Shown one piece after another: positions 22,168 through 32,851 of a DNA stretch of 64,000 bases. This DNA comes from Perca fluviatilis. Lineage: Eukaryota > Chordata > Actinopteri > Perciformes > Percidae. The position numbers and the translations under genes were made by a program. The number at the start of each line of letters is the position of its first letter. Within the stretch, counting starts at the first letter, position 1. The DNA lies in the NCBI RefSeq assembly GCF_010015445.1, contig NC_053127.1:6574004-6638003 (forward strand). Direction: 5' to 3'. The notes below the pieces were generated by a model. That model did not search any database. It had not been told where the DNA came from and saw nothing but the letters and a program-made list of their open reading frames with translations.

Positions 22168-22462
22168 CTAGTCTCACATTGCCAGACCTTCCTCCACAGC
22201 GCCGCAGAGGAGTGTCTGGCTAGTCCACACAGCATTCCGGGATGGGAGAAAAACGTGCTCTGGTTTATTGGTATTTCTTTACACCAATCACAATAGTCTT
22301 GGGCGGCACCGGACGGAGCAATGTTGCATCTGCAAAATAGCCTCGGGAAGGAACTTGTTTTGGTGGAACATGTGTACAACAGAAAACTCAGATTGGACAG
22401 TCTAGCTAGCTGTCTGGATTTACCCTGCAGAGATCTGAGGAGCAGTTAACCATAGTCCTCGT
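22168..22462 (-). mobile_element. MITE-3 copy, 5'-truncated
   Basis: It starts TAGTCTCACATTGCCAGACC, the inverted right end of the 6040-6462 copy, and continues through AGCATTCCGGGATGGGAG and GTCTAGCTAGCTGTCTGG. It stops at GTCCTCGTAA, where the intact copy at 28080-28511 continues into GAAATCCACCGGAG. Neither end has a clear duplication. Confidence 0.7.
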
Positions 22463-22735
22463 AATGGACAGGATGTAAACTTGTTTTTTATTCTGTAAAG
22501 TTGTGCATTTTACCATGGGGGTCTATGGGGATGACTCTCTTTTTGGAGCCAGCCTCAAGTGGTCACTCGAGGAACTGCAGTTTTTGGGACTTCCGTGTTG
22601 GCTTCATTTTTCAGCAGGAGGCTGCCGCTTGGTTCATGTCTTGAGTTAGAGTTCATTGAATTCATGCTCACAGTTAAACAACTGAATAAAAAACAGAATT
22701 TACATCAGTTTAGAAAAATAGAAAGTCTAGCCCTA

Positions 22736-24058
22736 AGCCCTATTCACACGGGATAAGTATTATCTAGGGACCTCGTGTGAATTATAAATTACCCACCCAC
22801 GTCTGATTTTCATCGGGCGCATTCGAACGGGATAAGCGAAGCCTGTGATTTTACTCGAATTTACTGACATTAAGCAACAGTAGAAACATGGGTGTGGGTA
22901 GCTCTGCTACTTGTGTTTGTGTATGGTCAGATCTCGACGACACACACAATCTCAACCGGGTAGTCAGTCATCGTCCGAACTGCGACCTCTCCTTTTTCTT
23001 TCTCTCACTTTTTTCTCCGGGTGGTGTCAAGCAGGGTCCGGTTAGATGGATAAAACTAAACATTTCACCAGGTTAAAATCTATTAGCTCAAGCTTTACGC
23101 TTGATTTATTTGTAACATTAACCTCTAATTATGAAGTGAGCCCCCTCGCTTGATTGTGCATTATTTTTGATAAGCTATTGCTTGGAGCATACAATCCGAA
23201 GGGGGAAAAAAGTCGAGCACCCACGGAAAATACTGAGCACCCACGTGTGCCAGGCTACATTCATTTAAAATTAAACATTGGAGTTGGTGCTAAGTGGAGC
23301 GGTGGCATTGATTCTTAATTTCCCACGAAGCTGATCGCGGTTACGTGTCAGTTACATTTTCATCTCCAATCCTATCTGCATTTGTGAGAAGTGGCGGTGT
23401 CCTTTATTATCGAGTTAATAGGCGTGTGTGTCTGTGTCGGCCGCTGTCCATTTCCTAAGGTTCTGAAATGCACATTTTTTTTGACTACTTCCTTTTTTTA
23501 AAGGGCGTGCGCCCATGAGCACCCACGGAGGAAAACATAAATCGGCGCCTATGGCTTGGAAATGTCTTGTCGTTATCTCTAGATGTATGACACAAACATA
23601 AAAAATATACTTACCGCATGCTGCTATACATGTCATCCATCGCCATCTAATCATTCTTTTTGTCTTCGCACTTGTGGTGGTTTTCATCTTTCTCTTTCTG
23701 CAAATTGTATATGATGTATAGCGACATGACCCAGCACCCAAAACACTGTCAAAACGCACCCTCCATTCTTCGCGAAAGATGGATAAAAAGGCGCAAAAGA
23801 AGGAAATAGGTACCTTGAAAAAACAAAAAAGCCACGCCAAATCCTGGACAAAATCAGAGATGCCGATTCGCACGGGACTAATATTATCACAGGACCTCCG
23901 TTTTTGGCTAAATATGGTAGGTCATTTGCGGGGGAATTATTACTTTACAAATTACAGACATGACCGATTCGCACGGGATTAAGATCACAGACAACCTCCG
24001 CAATTATTACAAATGACTGGAGGTCACCAGGTAATACTTATCCCGTGCGAATAGGGCT
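22736..24058. mobile_element. 1.3-kb Harbinger-like element, TSD CTA
   Basis: The left terminus AGCCCTATTCACACGGGATA and the reverse complement of the right terminus, AGCCCTATTCGCACGGGATA, match at 19 of 20 positions, and similarity continues for about 20 bp. The element is flanked by CTA at 22733-22735 and 24059-24061. The terminal word GATTCGCACGGGA recurs internally at about 23864 and 23968. The minus frame at 23415-23873 ends at a donor-like GGTAAGT near 23605, and the plus frame at 23779-23982 overlaps it. I see no transposase or MYB motif in either. Confidence 0.65.
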
Positions 24059-24091
24059 CTAGAAATCAATTACACATATTCTAGGTTAAGA

Positions 24092-24709
24092 GTCTGGGTG
24101 TCATCCTTGACAGCACACTATCCTTTAAAGCCCACATCAATAACATTATCCGGTCTGCCTACTTCCACCTACAAAATATCAATCGCCTCTGCCCCTCCCT
24201 TACCCCCCCACACTGCCACCATCCTTGTCCACAGTCTCGTCACTTCCCGTCTGGATTACTGCAACTCTCTCCTCTTCGGCCTCCCTCACAAATCCCTCCA
24301 TAAACTTCAACTGGTCCAGAATTCAGCTGCCCGCATCGTAACCCAAACCCTCTCCATCCACCACATCACTCCTGTCCTCCCAACAGCTCCGCTGGCTCTC
24401 GGTCAAGTTCCGTATCCAATTCAAAGTCCTCCCTGTTTACATTCAAGGCCATCCACAACCTTGCCCCCCCCTCCATATTTGTCTGATCTCCTCCAGGTTC
24501 CCACTCCATCCTGCTCCCTCGGATCCTCTTCCTCCATACACCTGTCTGTCCCCTCCGCCCGTCTCACCACCACGGGGAGCAGAGCATTCAGCCGCTCTGC
24601 TCCCCGTCTCTGGAACTCATTACCACCCCAACTCAGAAACATCGATTCATTCCCCTATTTCAAATTGCAACTCAAAAAACATCTTTTTAAAACTGCCTAT
24701 TCCACTTGA
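24092..24709 (+). pseudogene. LINE ORF2 C-terminal remnant, L2-like
   Basis: Conceptual translation in pieces shows [15 protein letters not shown], then [19 protein letters not shown], then [10 protein letters not shown], then APRLWNSLP and LKKHLFKTA. These words occur in this order in the region after the catalytic palm of L2/CR1/Jockey-group reverse transcriptases. At least two frameshifts separate them: one in the C-run near 24205, and a pair near 24385-24470. It is a dead 5'-truncated copy. AT-rich sequence with an A-rich run follows at 24893. The clade assignment is from memory of motif style and could be neighbouring. Confidence 0.7.
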
Positions 24710-25361
24710 TGTCAATTGCTCTGCCTCTTTCAGTTGTTTCTATTGTTGTTTTATTTTTCATTTTTCATTTTTATTTATATTTATATTTTTTTGCTGCTTT
24801 TAAATGTTATGTATCCCTGTACAGTGTCCTTATTCCTTATATTGTCCATTATTATTATATGCACCTATACATTTATACTCACATACTCATTTAAAAAAAT
24901 AACAGCCATCCACTTAAACCATTGTTCATGGTCTACGTAAGTGCCTTAAATACAGTAAATGTATGTGTATGTACAACTGTTGCCATGTTGAATGTTGTTG
25001 TAAATATAAAATATCAATATGACAATCACTGTGTGGTAATTGCAAGGAGGGGGATTAGGAATTGTGTTTTGAATATCTTCAAACTAGTAGGGGAGATTTT
25101 GTTCCCAAACAGGAAAGCAAGTTCTTAAAGTTTCACGGCTAACTATTTGGTGAGTTTATAATGGTTGCGTCACAAGTATTGACCAACAAACTAGCTGACC
25201 TCCTGCACATAAGCATGCTGTTTGTAAAACTGTTGTTGTTAAAGGATTTGGGGTGTTACTGCTTCCAGTCTGAATCTTAATTATTCACCTGTGAGCTATA
25301 GAAGCACTAATTGGGTCTCTGATAGTCTCTCACATGCATGCAATCAGTCACACCTGAATTC
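24710..25361. other. AT-rich, no gene recognised
   Basis: This probably includes the 3' untranslated tail of the LINE fragment up to about 24900. The hydrophobic frames at 24706-24940 come from T-rich composition. Confidence 0.45.
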
Positions 25362-25363
25362 TA

Positions 25364-25833
25364 TGGACCTTTTTCACAGCAGACATTTTGACTTGTCATA
25401 GTAGGAGAAGCACAGCTGAAATTGATAACCTTAACGATGGCTCAATTCTATCAAGCGTACCAGTAAGCTATTTCAGTGAGTCAACATGCACAATACCAGG
25501 ACCTCTCCTAAGACCCTGTTTACATGTACGTGGTTATTTTTATAAACGGAGACATTTCCCTTCGTTTGTACCGTTCGTTTACACGCAAACGGAGAATTCT
25601 CTTTTGACTGCATTGACGGCATATATACACGGGTACGTGTAAACGAACACTTCTCTGAAAACAGCTGTGCACAATGTTATTTTTGAAAACGGAGAGGTTG
25701 AAATGTCCGTTTATGAAAATATCCAGCCACGTGTAAACGTAGCATAAATGGAATGCAGCCATCATTAATGCTTTTGAATACACCTGTGCTTTTCCTACTA
25801 TGACATGTCAACATGTCTGCCGTGAAAAAGGTC
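25364..25833. mobile_element. TA-target MITE interrupted by a second MITE
   Basis: The left arm begins TGGACCTTTTTCACAGCAGA. The inverted right arm begins GACCTTTTTCACGGCAGA. Similarity continues for about 50 bp, including TTGTCATAGTAGGAGAAGCA. TA dinucleotides flank it at 25362-25363 and 25834-25835, suggesting a Tc1/mariner-group target. The interior is broken by the 25512-25744 insertion. Confidence 0.7.
25512..25744. mobile_element. 233-bp Harbinger-like MITE, nested
   Basis: TAA at 25509-25511 and 25745-25747. The termini GACCCTGTTTACATG and (inverted) TGCTACGTTTACACG lead into matching ATAAACGGA...ACATTTC on both sides. The related copy at 57953-58345 is inserted in an LTR. Confidence 0.75.
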
Positions 25834-25835
25834 TA

Positions 25836-26554
25836 TTCAGTCATCAGGAAGTCCCATGCTAAAAGTGCTGCAGCTCATTCATGCCACACTAGTTTTCATT
25901 GTTAGTGGTGGAGTCCAATCTTTTCACCGAATTTAGTAGGGCTGGGTATCATCACTGATTTCCAGATTTGATGTCGATTGGGATATATCAGCTGCTATAC
26001 TATTTTTGCTTGGACAATTGTACAAGGTTCCCTCTAACCTGGTGCATTGTTAAAAGTATCGCGTTCTTGTTCAATTGTATTCACGAAAGTTAAAAGATAA
26101 GTACAATCATAAGACATAATGCAGATATGTGAAATGGAACACCCTGGTAAGCAATTTGAAGCTTGTCTATAGGGGCACAGACACTAGCAAATAATACACA
26201 TTATAAATACTATCATTCTGTTTGGATAAAAAAGGAAACACGTATTATACAATATCACTTATAAGCTACAAAAAGAATAAACCCTGACTACCCTAACCCT
26301 ACCTAAATGGTCCCAAGACATTTAGTCCATCAGTCTAAGCATTGGTTAAATATATAGAATGCAATACACCTATATGAACCTATAACAAGTGATAATAACA
26401 GTAGAAATAAAATCAAAGGATTTCAGCGTCCCTAAAAATCAATGTATGTTTACATTTAGAATTTACCCTAAATCAGTTACATTAATTTCCTTTTTATTTA
26501 TCAGGAATGCTCTACATTAACACATTAAACACATTAAAGCTTAACTCTACAGAC
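25836..26554. other. AT-rich, no gene recognised
   Basis: No open frame or repeat border is apparent. Confidence 0.45.
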
Positions 26555-26760
26555 TCTATAGTCAGTTTAGTTTATTATAAGGATCCCCATTAGCTGACGC
26601 CTAGACGACTAGCTCGTCTTCCTGGGGTCCAAAACAACATTAAATCCGACAATATTAAAACATTTCATGACACATACGGAAAATAAAATAAAACATAACA
26701 ATATCTATGTATAAAACAAAATAACAAGGAAAAAAATACATCTTGAAACCAAAGTTATAT
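26555..26760 (-). mobile_element. LINE 3' end, minus strand
   Basis: On the minus strand the sequence reads ...TTTTGGACCCCAGGAAGACG, then CTAATGGGGATCCTTATAAT and AAACTAAACTGA. This is a very common teleost non-LTR retrotransposon 3' end in which GGACCCCAGGAAGA precedes a TAATGGGGATCC tail. I am not sure which clade it represents. The A-rich sequence to about 26760 on the plus strand corresponds to untranslated sequence, and there is no coding part. Confidence 0.5.
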
Positions 26761-28070
26761 TACAGTACATTACATAGCTAAGATCAATGTAAGAAGGAAA
26801 TCAAATATTTTCACAATAAAATAAAATATAAACCTCAAGATAAAAAATTTAAGTGAAGGTAAGATTTGACTTTCTTTTAAAAACGTGCCTTTTCTGTGAT
26901 AAAACGTATGCTACTTGGGAGATTATTAGTATTATTGGGTGTCAGTGAGTATCGAGTGACATTTTATACAGATATGTTGAGGTGAGAGTCCAAAGGACTC
27001 TCTTAAAATGGCAACGCCAGTTTTTACCTCACCAAAATGTTGCCTATCTTTGGAGCCTTTTTGAACCTCCTTCCCGACAAGCTAGCATGACAAAGGATTC
27101 CTTAGCTCTTCTAGTTTTAATATGAGAGTTAGGAGTTAGGGTTAGGGTTACGGTTAGATAGATGCCTACATGTATTTTGACCCACAAGTTGTGGTTATTC
27201 CAATCAATGCTGACTGGGCCATTGCATAGGCAATGCAACATCACTACTTCCTTGAAGCTCCCTCTGTAGGCCCTTGTGGTGCTGGCTGGGCCCAAAACTG
27301 AAGCATCTGCCTCATACATAACCTGTTATCTGGCGGAGCGAAGGCACGCGCCATCGCTCCTAAACCACTGAATATTTATTTAGGAATGCAGGTTTGCTAT
27401 CAAGGTCAAACAGCCTCAACTCTAGCTTCACAGCAGAGTCATTTACCTCCCCGAGGTGGTGTTGGAGGAGTGATAGCGAGGAGAAAGAGACAGGAAGAGA
27501 AAGAGAGAAGGGGATGCAAAGACACTGCAACTTTTTTGTGCTTATTTTTTTTTTCATCCGCTTGCATTATTCCTCACATTTGCCCAGGGCAGAGACATCC
27601 AGCACAGACGGAGGAGACAGTCGGTCACAGCAGAACTTTTTTTCTCTCTCTCTGCTTCAAGCGTCAGTGCTAAAAGAAAACGCTTGTCTTTGCTTAAAAT
27701 TCACCTTAAGTTCGGCTTTTTTTTTAATTCCAATCGTCTCACTCTCTCCATAACTCCATAACGACTACATGCAGATAGCACCGATTCTAAATGACTGCGG
27801 CGTCTTGCTCAGAAGTGAAGTGACGCCAGCGACATAGAGTGGAAATCTGTTTGCAGATTTATCTCGACACCTGTGTAATGACTCGCTGTATTGTTTATCT
27901 GCAAAAGAACACGGAGGGTAATGATGAATGCTCGTGATACGTGTCGACACCTCTCAGACTGTGATTAAGAAGCTTTCTAAATGCGGTTGCAGGGGATTTA
28001 GCTCATCTTCCTCACCTTCGTGGGTCCTTGTCTTCTCCGTGTAATGGGAGAACTTGTCACAGGTGGAAAA
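26761..28070. other. No gene recognised; telomere-like run
   Basis: GTTAGGGTTAGGGTTACGGTTA at about 27134-27155 is a short imperfect telomere-like run. The frames at 27360-27753 on both strands overlap a purine-rich patch (27475-27515) and have no recognisable domain. Sequence from 27360 to 27950 looks unique and could belong to a host gene's non-coding part. Confidence 0.4.
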
Positions 28071-28079
28071 GGAACGAGT

Positions 28080-28511
28080 TAGTCTCGCTTGCCAGACTTT
28101 CGTCCACAGCGCTGCGAAGGAAAGTCTGCCTAGTCCACACAGCATTCTGGGATGGGAGTACAACATGCTCTGGTTTATTGGCATTTCTTCAATCGTCGTA
28201 GGCGGTGCTGAGCGCCAGACTCAGTGACGGTGCCTCTGCAAAATAGCCTCGGGAAGGAACTTATTTTGATAGAACGTGTACGTTCAAAGGTTGTTTTAGT
28301 CGTGCGAGAGAAAACTCAGATTGGACAGATAGTCTAGCTAGCTGTCTGGATTTACCCTGCAGAGATCTGAGGAGCAGTTAACCATAGTCCTCAGAAATCC
28401 ACCGGAGTTTAGAACGCCAACACAAAGAAAGAGGAAGGTGACGGGACATCCGGCCAAAAATGAAGGACATCCGGCGAACAATCCCGTATGAAATGTAGTC
28501 GATATAGACTA
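28080..28511 (-). mobile_element. MITE-3 copy, hAT-type, full length
   Basis: It begins TAGTCTCGCTTGCCAGAC and ends CGATATAGACTA. It is flanked by GGAACGAGT (28071-28079) and GGAATGAGT (28512-28520), one mismatch. The full body is present in inverse orientation to 6040-6462, so it serves as the best reference copy in the window. It has no coding capacity. Confidence 0.75.
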
Positions 28512-28520
28512 GGAATGAGT

Positions 28521-28847
28521 CAAACGTCTCTTCTTTCTTTTTTTGTTGTTGCTTGTTGCCTCGTCTCCTTGTCTTCCTCCTCTCATTTTGACTGGGGTTC
28601 CTCTTCTTCTTCGACTGTCTGGTACTATTAACTCTTGCCCTCCATAACTACTCTTCCACATCTTGCTCTTCCCCAATTGCAATTAATTTATTCTCTGTAT
28701 GGAGAACTTTGTTGTCCCCTCTTCAATTGACTGATTGATTGATTTAGCCTTCTCTTTGCTTTTTTTCCCCCTTGTGTTTAGTGTCTAGAATGAATCAAGA
28801 GAAAAGATCTAGAGTGATGAGAGTGAGCTATGGGCTGAATCTCCATT
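28521..28847. other. No gene recognised
   Basis: Pyrimidine-rich to 28620, otherwise featureless. Confidence 0.45.
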
Positions 28848-28855
28848 CTCTTATT

Positions 28856-29012
28856 TAGAGATGTTACGATACAAATTTTTCCTTCCAAATTCCGATATCT
28901 GAACTTCCGTATTGGCAGATACCGAGTATCGATCCGATGCCAGTGTGTTTAAAAAATACATATATTTTATTATGTTTTAATAGCTGTATACTACTATCCC
29001 AACACATCTCTA
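28856..29012. mobile_element. 157-bp hAT MITE with perfect TSD
   Basis: CTCTTATT lies at 28848-28855 and 29013-29020. The termini TAGAGATGT are exact inverted repeats. The interior carries GGCAGATACCGAGTATCGAT, a word common in this fish MITE family. Confidence 0.85.
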
Positions 29013-29024
29013 CTCTTATTTGAT

Positions 29025-29290
29025 ATCTCCTAGCTCCTTGTTTGGACCGGAAGTCGTTCTGGCCCTCCTTCGTGGAGGCCGTCTCAAAGCTCTTATTCCT
29101 GCCCCAAGGAGCGAGGATCGAGGATGGATCTCTGAGGAGCTACGAGAGAGGATACACGAGAGCAGCTGTCCCGGAAGCCGTGCAGCTGAAAGCCGTTGCT
29201 ACCTCCGCCCAAACAGCTGACGATTTCACGTGACGCTTCCAAGGAAAGGACGTCTCATTCCTCTAAGCCGATAGGAATAAAGAATAACTT
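29025..29290 (+). repeat. MITE fragment with GGAGCGAGGA words
   Basis: It contains CCAAGGAGCGAGGATCGAGG, CAGCTGACGATTTCACGTGA and GGAAAGGACGTCTCATTCC. To my recollection this is a widespread teleost repeat. The two plus-strand frames at 29020-29233 come from it. The borders are approximate. Confidence 0.4.
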
Positions 29291-30930
29291 TCAGACAGAG
29301 TGTAGAGAAGCACCACAGCACCTGCAAAAATAGCGTATATCCAGTGTGAATGGAGATAAATGGACACAGCAATAAAATTTATATTTTAATTGACTGAAGT
29401 TGATTCATGGGAGTTTTCAGTAGGCTCCTGAAGTTAACTTTTATCAAGACAAATGGTTCTCGAGTTGGCTGCTCAAGCACTTTTAAACAGATGACTCTCC
29501 CGGAGCTCAGAATGCGTTCTAAAAAACTATTTTTTAAACTTATTTCTTTGTACAGTACTGACCTTTTGTCATGTTTTGACCTCACTTTTATGACTTGGTT
29601 TCTATATTCTCCACCTATTTGTCCTACTTCTGTTGTAGACTGTATTTTTAAGAAAAACAAGAATGTCCTCCCCCAAAAAACAGCCACAGAAGTTGTTTCT
29701 CTCAGGCAGCAATTACACCACTTCTTTAAAGTTTATAGTGGCGGCGCCCTCTGGTGGGCGTAGTATGTATGACTGGAGCAAAGTATAACACCGCCAAATT
29801 CCTCCTAAAGCGAATTTTATACTTTTGCGTAAAATCTACGCTGTGGCTACGTACGTTTGTACGTGGAGAACAAGTACAAAACTTCAGGCCACTTATGTAG
29901 GCTATGGCGAAATCTCTGCGTGGAGCCTCCGCAGGACCATAAATCAACCTCTAGGTGGTAGGGGTCAAACAAACCCAGGACTTTCACCCTGGAGACCCCG
30001 GTTCATGTCCTGTTTGGAAGAAATAAAATTAAACGGACAGTTTTTTAAAAACTCTACGGAACAGAGTTACGTCACTTTCTGCGTCACGTGAATAACCGGA
30101 AGCGAAGTATCGTGCGATTTTTAACCCAATTCTCAATCTTTTTCTAAATTTAACTAAGTCTTTTTTTGTGCCTAAACATAACCAAACTGCGATTGTTTCA
30201 CAGCGTTAATGATGTGTATAAAAACGTGACCGTGACCTTCTCTGGTTTAGATCTGAGGACGGAAAACTCACCTGTGGGTCGTATTAGAGGGCAGGAATAA
30301 ACAACCTACTGTACTGTATATCGTCCTATGGTTTGAAAGACTTGAGGAAAAACTGTGTGAAAATGGAAATGTTATGCTATAAACTGTCCTCCCTCGAGTT
30401 AAAAATTTAACACAAAGTCATATGTCTCTCTACGTTTAATCCCTGCACACACTTTCTTTTCTCTGCGATAGTTCAAAGCCAACATCAGTGATGTCTCCAT
30501 GTAATCCGCTCCCGGTGGGAAATGAATTCCCCTCATTTTTTGTGCACAGGGCACGTTACATTATGACATTGTGCTTGTTTCATGAAATGTCAGGAGACGT
30601 TTGTGAGCTGCTGTGAAACTGAGCGTTGTCACAATGTCAGCACCAGTGTCACCACAGCTAATCCCGTACATTTCTTGTACATGCTACTTGTCTTTGCCTT
30701 GGAAAAGGGCTCTGACTGAAAGCTTGCTAAATTAAATTGATTTTTTTGCACAGCCTTTAGTGTGCTCCTGCCTCTTTTCCATTGATTTTGTAGTCTGTAG
30801 CCTGATACTGGGTGACTAGCAATTTTCTTTCCTCAATTTTGTACATGCTAATTAAAAGAAAAAACATTTCATGCACAAGTCTGCAAACACACAGACGTGC
30901 CTGCACCCAGTTCATGAATGTATGCATGTA
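29291..30930. other. Repeat debris, no gene recognised
   Basis: The 118- and 102-residue frames at 29379-29763 lie on opposite strands and lack domains. GGCGCCCTCTGGTGGGCGTA at 29743-29762 is a known type of short repeat word in fish. A diverged R3 copy spans 29975-30260 (ACTTTCACCCTGGAGAC...CCTAAACATAACC). The rest, to 30930, is unremarkable. Confidence 0.4.
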
Positions 30931-30940
30931 GTATGTACAC

Positions 30941-30946
30941 ACACAC

Positions 30947-31037
<91 letters not shown>
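30941..31037. repeat. (CA)n microsatellite
   Basis: About 97 bp, interrupted by AT steps near 30950-30960. Confidence 0.95.
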
Positions 31038-31040
<3 letters not shown>

Positions 31041-31119
31041 CAATCACACAGTCCTGAGCATAAAGTTGATTTATGAACTAACAAACTCTCCCTCTCCTGC
31101 TTTCTTTCCTCTCCTCCTA

Positions 31120-31120
<1 letters not shown>

Positions 31121-31177
<57 letters not shown>
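31121..31177. repeat. (TC)n microsatellite
   Basis: About 57 bp of uninterrupted TC, 84 bp from the (CA)n run. Frames through both are artefacts. Confidence 0.95.
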
Positions 31178-31182
<5 letters not shown>

Positions 31183-31538
31183 CACACATTCCTGCGTTTC
31201 ATTATTCTTCCCTGCACATCATGCCTGCGTTGAGTCCAGCTAACGGTCACATGGCTAACAGACAGCACGGTTGCATGCTGATGTCAAAACTGATGATCAA
31301 GAAGGAATAAAAGAATCGCAGAGGTGGAGGAAACGTAGGAAGCAGAGGAAGAGTAGAAAGAGAAAGCAAAAGGAAGATTACATCAGCAACTCCATTAATC
31401 ACCATTTGCATCTTAGTTGTGTAAGGAAAAAGGTCATTTAACAATAATGAAGTTTCAAAATACACATATTTGATAGAGCATCATCGCCACTATCAGGCAT
31501 TAGTTGTTGGATGAGACCGGACCAATGCAGGGGCGTAG

Positions 31539-32755
31539 GCAGTAATGGGCCAGGGCGGCACTGGCCCGCCCACTTTACTCACTGGCCCGTCCAGCCAAGT
31601 TTGATCAAAAAACGTTTTGTTATTAAAAATATTCAAATGTATGCAAAAAAGAAATAACAGGACAAGCTAGTTGTGTGTGTTTGTCGGAACGTAGTTGGTT
31701 GCTATGGTAACAACAGGCAGACTCTCCGGGCTGCCTTCAGCAGCTAACTTTAGCTAGCTGGCTGTTTAGACAACGTAGCTAGCTACCGCGGATGTGTTAA
31801 GCAATGCACTGTTAAAAGTTACCGCGACAGCAATGGCTTCTCTTTAAAGTGGTATGGACAGTTTTCTTGGATGGAGTCCAGTGTAAATAAGGACGAGCTT
31901 TTCTGCAGTATGTGCAGACATTTCCCCAGCGGAGCTGACGGCCCATCAGCCAGAGAGGAGGCCCTCACACAGGTAACATTAAGTCAAACGTCTTTCATGC
32001 TTCTTGTGTTATTAATTAAATAACCTAGCTAACCTAGTAACCTTCCTATTTTAGTAAGAAATGGTGAATACTGATGATGGCTTCTAGCTGAAACGCGTTT
32101 GTGTTTTGCCCACATTAAATAAGAAGATAACTTCTCTGTGAGTGACCTAGTTTTGAGTTTTCTTTGATCCTGTCACTGCCGTGGACTTAATACACTGTCT
32201 AAGATTTGGCACCTGGCTGGCCACTTTTCATTATATCTTTCATAATTTAGCTAAACAATGCTTGGCTGGAAGTTTTCATTCTTTGATTTTCTTTTACTGC
32301 TGGTAGCCATTTGCTGCTCATGATCTGACCGTAGTCCTGAAGCAACAATGCTGTTGCATTGTTACATGTGTGATTTCTGTCTGATGTAGGCTATTCTATG
32401 TCCTGCAGTATGTAAATGCCTTCTCTGCTGTGTGGGTTCATGTTTAGTTGTCACTTTGTGCAATAAAAGGGTTAATTATATAACAGTGCTGTGCAGAGCC
32501 AATGCTGCTGTTTCTGCCGGTGCAAATATATTTTAGCCTGAATATGTTACAATCTACAGGTTTTTGTCTATATTGTTGTGTACAAACTTTTTAGACGGAG
32601 CTTTGTTGGTTGAGCTTGTTGGAGACAGTACTGTTATTGCCGTTGTAATGCAGTATGTTGGAAGGTAAAATCGTTGCTGTTTTTTCAGTTAGTCCTTTTA
32701 GCTACTTCAACTTTTAGAAAATGGCCCACCCACTTTTGTACTGGCCCACCCAAAA
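31539..32755 (+). mobile_element. hAT-like element with zinc-finger exon
   Basis: The left part CAGGGGCGTAGGCAGTAATG is a hAT-style start. Both ends carry GGCCCACCC/ACTGGCCCGCCC words (31555-31600 and 32721-32750). The interior includes a TTF-type finger exon (31766-31972) and, near 32080-32150, another repeat word (GGCTTCTAGCTGAAACGCGT). No 8-bp duplication could be fixed at the right end. Confidence 0.45.
31766..31972 (+). pseudogene. zf-TTF-like exon of a hAT/ZMYM-type transposase
   Basis: An uninterrupted frame of about 69 codons follows a TAG. It includes SLKWYGQFSWMESSV, then ELFCSMCRHFP, then EEALTQ. It ends at CACACAG followed by GTAACATT, a plausible splice donor. The arrangement W-[YF]-x(4)-W, then acidic residues and F-C-x2-C-x-x-[FH], is the pattern of TTF-type zinc fingers that precede the catalytic domain in one hAT transposase group and in ZMYM1-like host proteins. 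No following exon with the RNase-H-like core was found in the window. The frame is too short, and lacks an early ATG, to be listed as a gene. The assignment is from motifs only. Confidence 0.45.
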
Positions 32756-32851
32756 TACTATTTTTTTTTTTAAATGGCCACTGGGAGGCTGAAATATCAC
32801 CAATCACATACAGTATTAGCACCTTTGAAGTTGAAATGGCAAACTGTTTGC

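Noticed and set aside
27360..27753. Possible host exon (119-codon plus frame, 65-codon minus frame)
   Set aside because: The frames are mutually antisense, Ser/Phe-rich from purine/pyrimidine bias, and lack splice or domain support. The region might still be conserved non-coding DNA, which needs cross-species alignment to judge.
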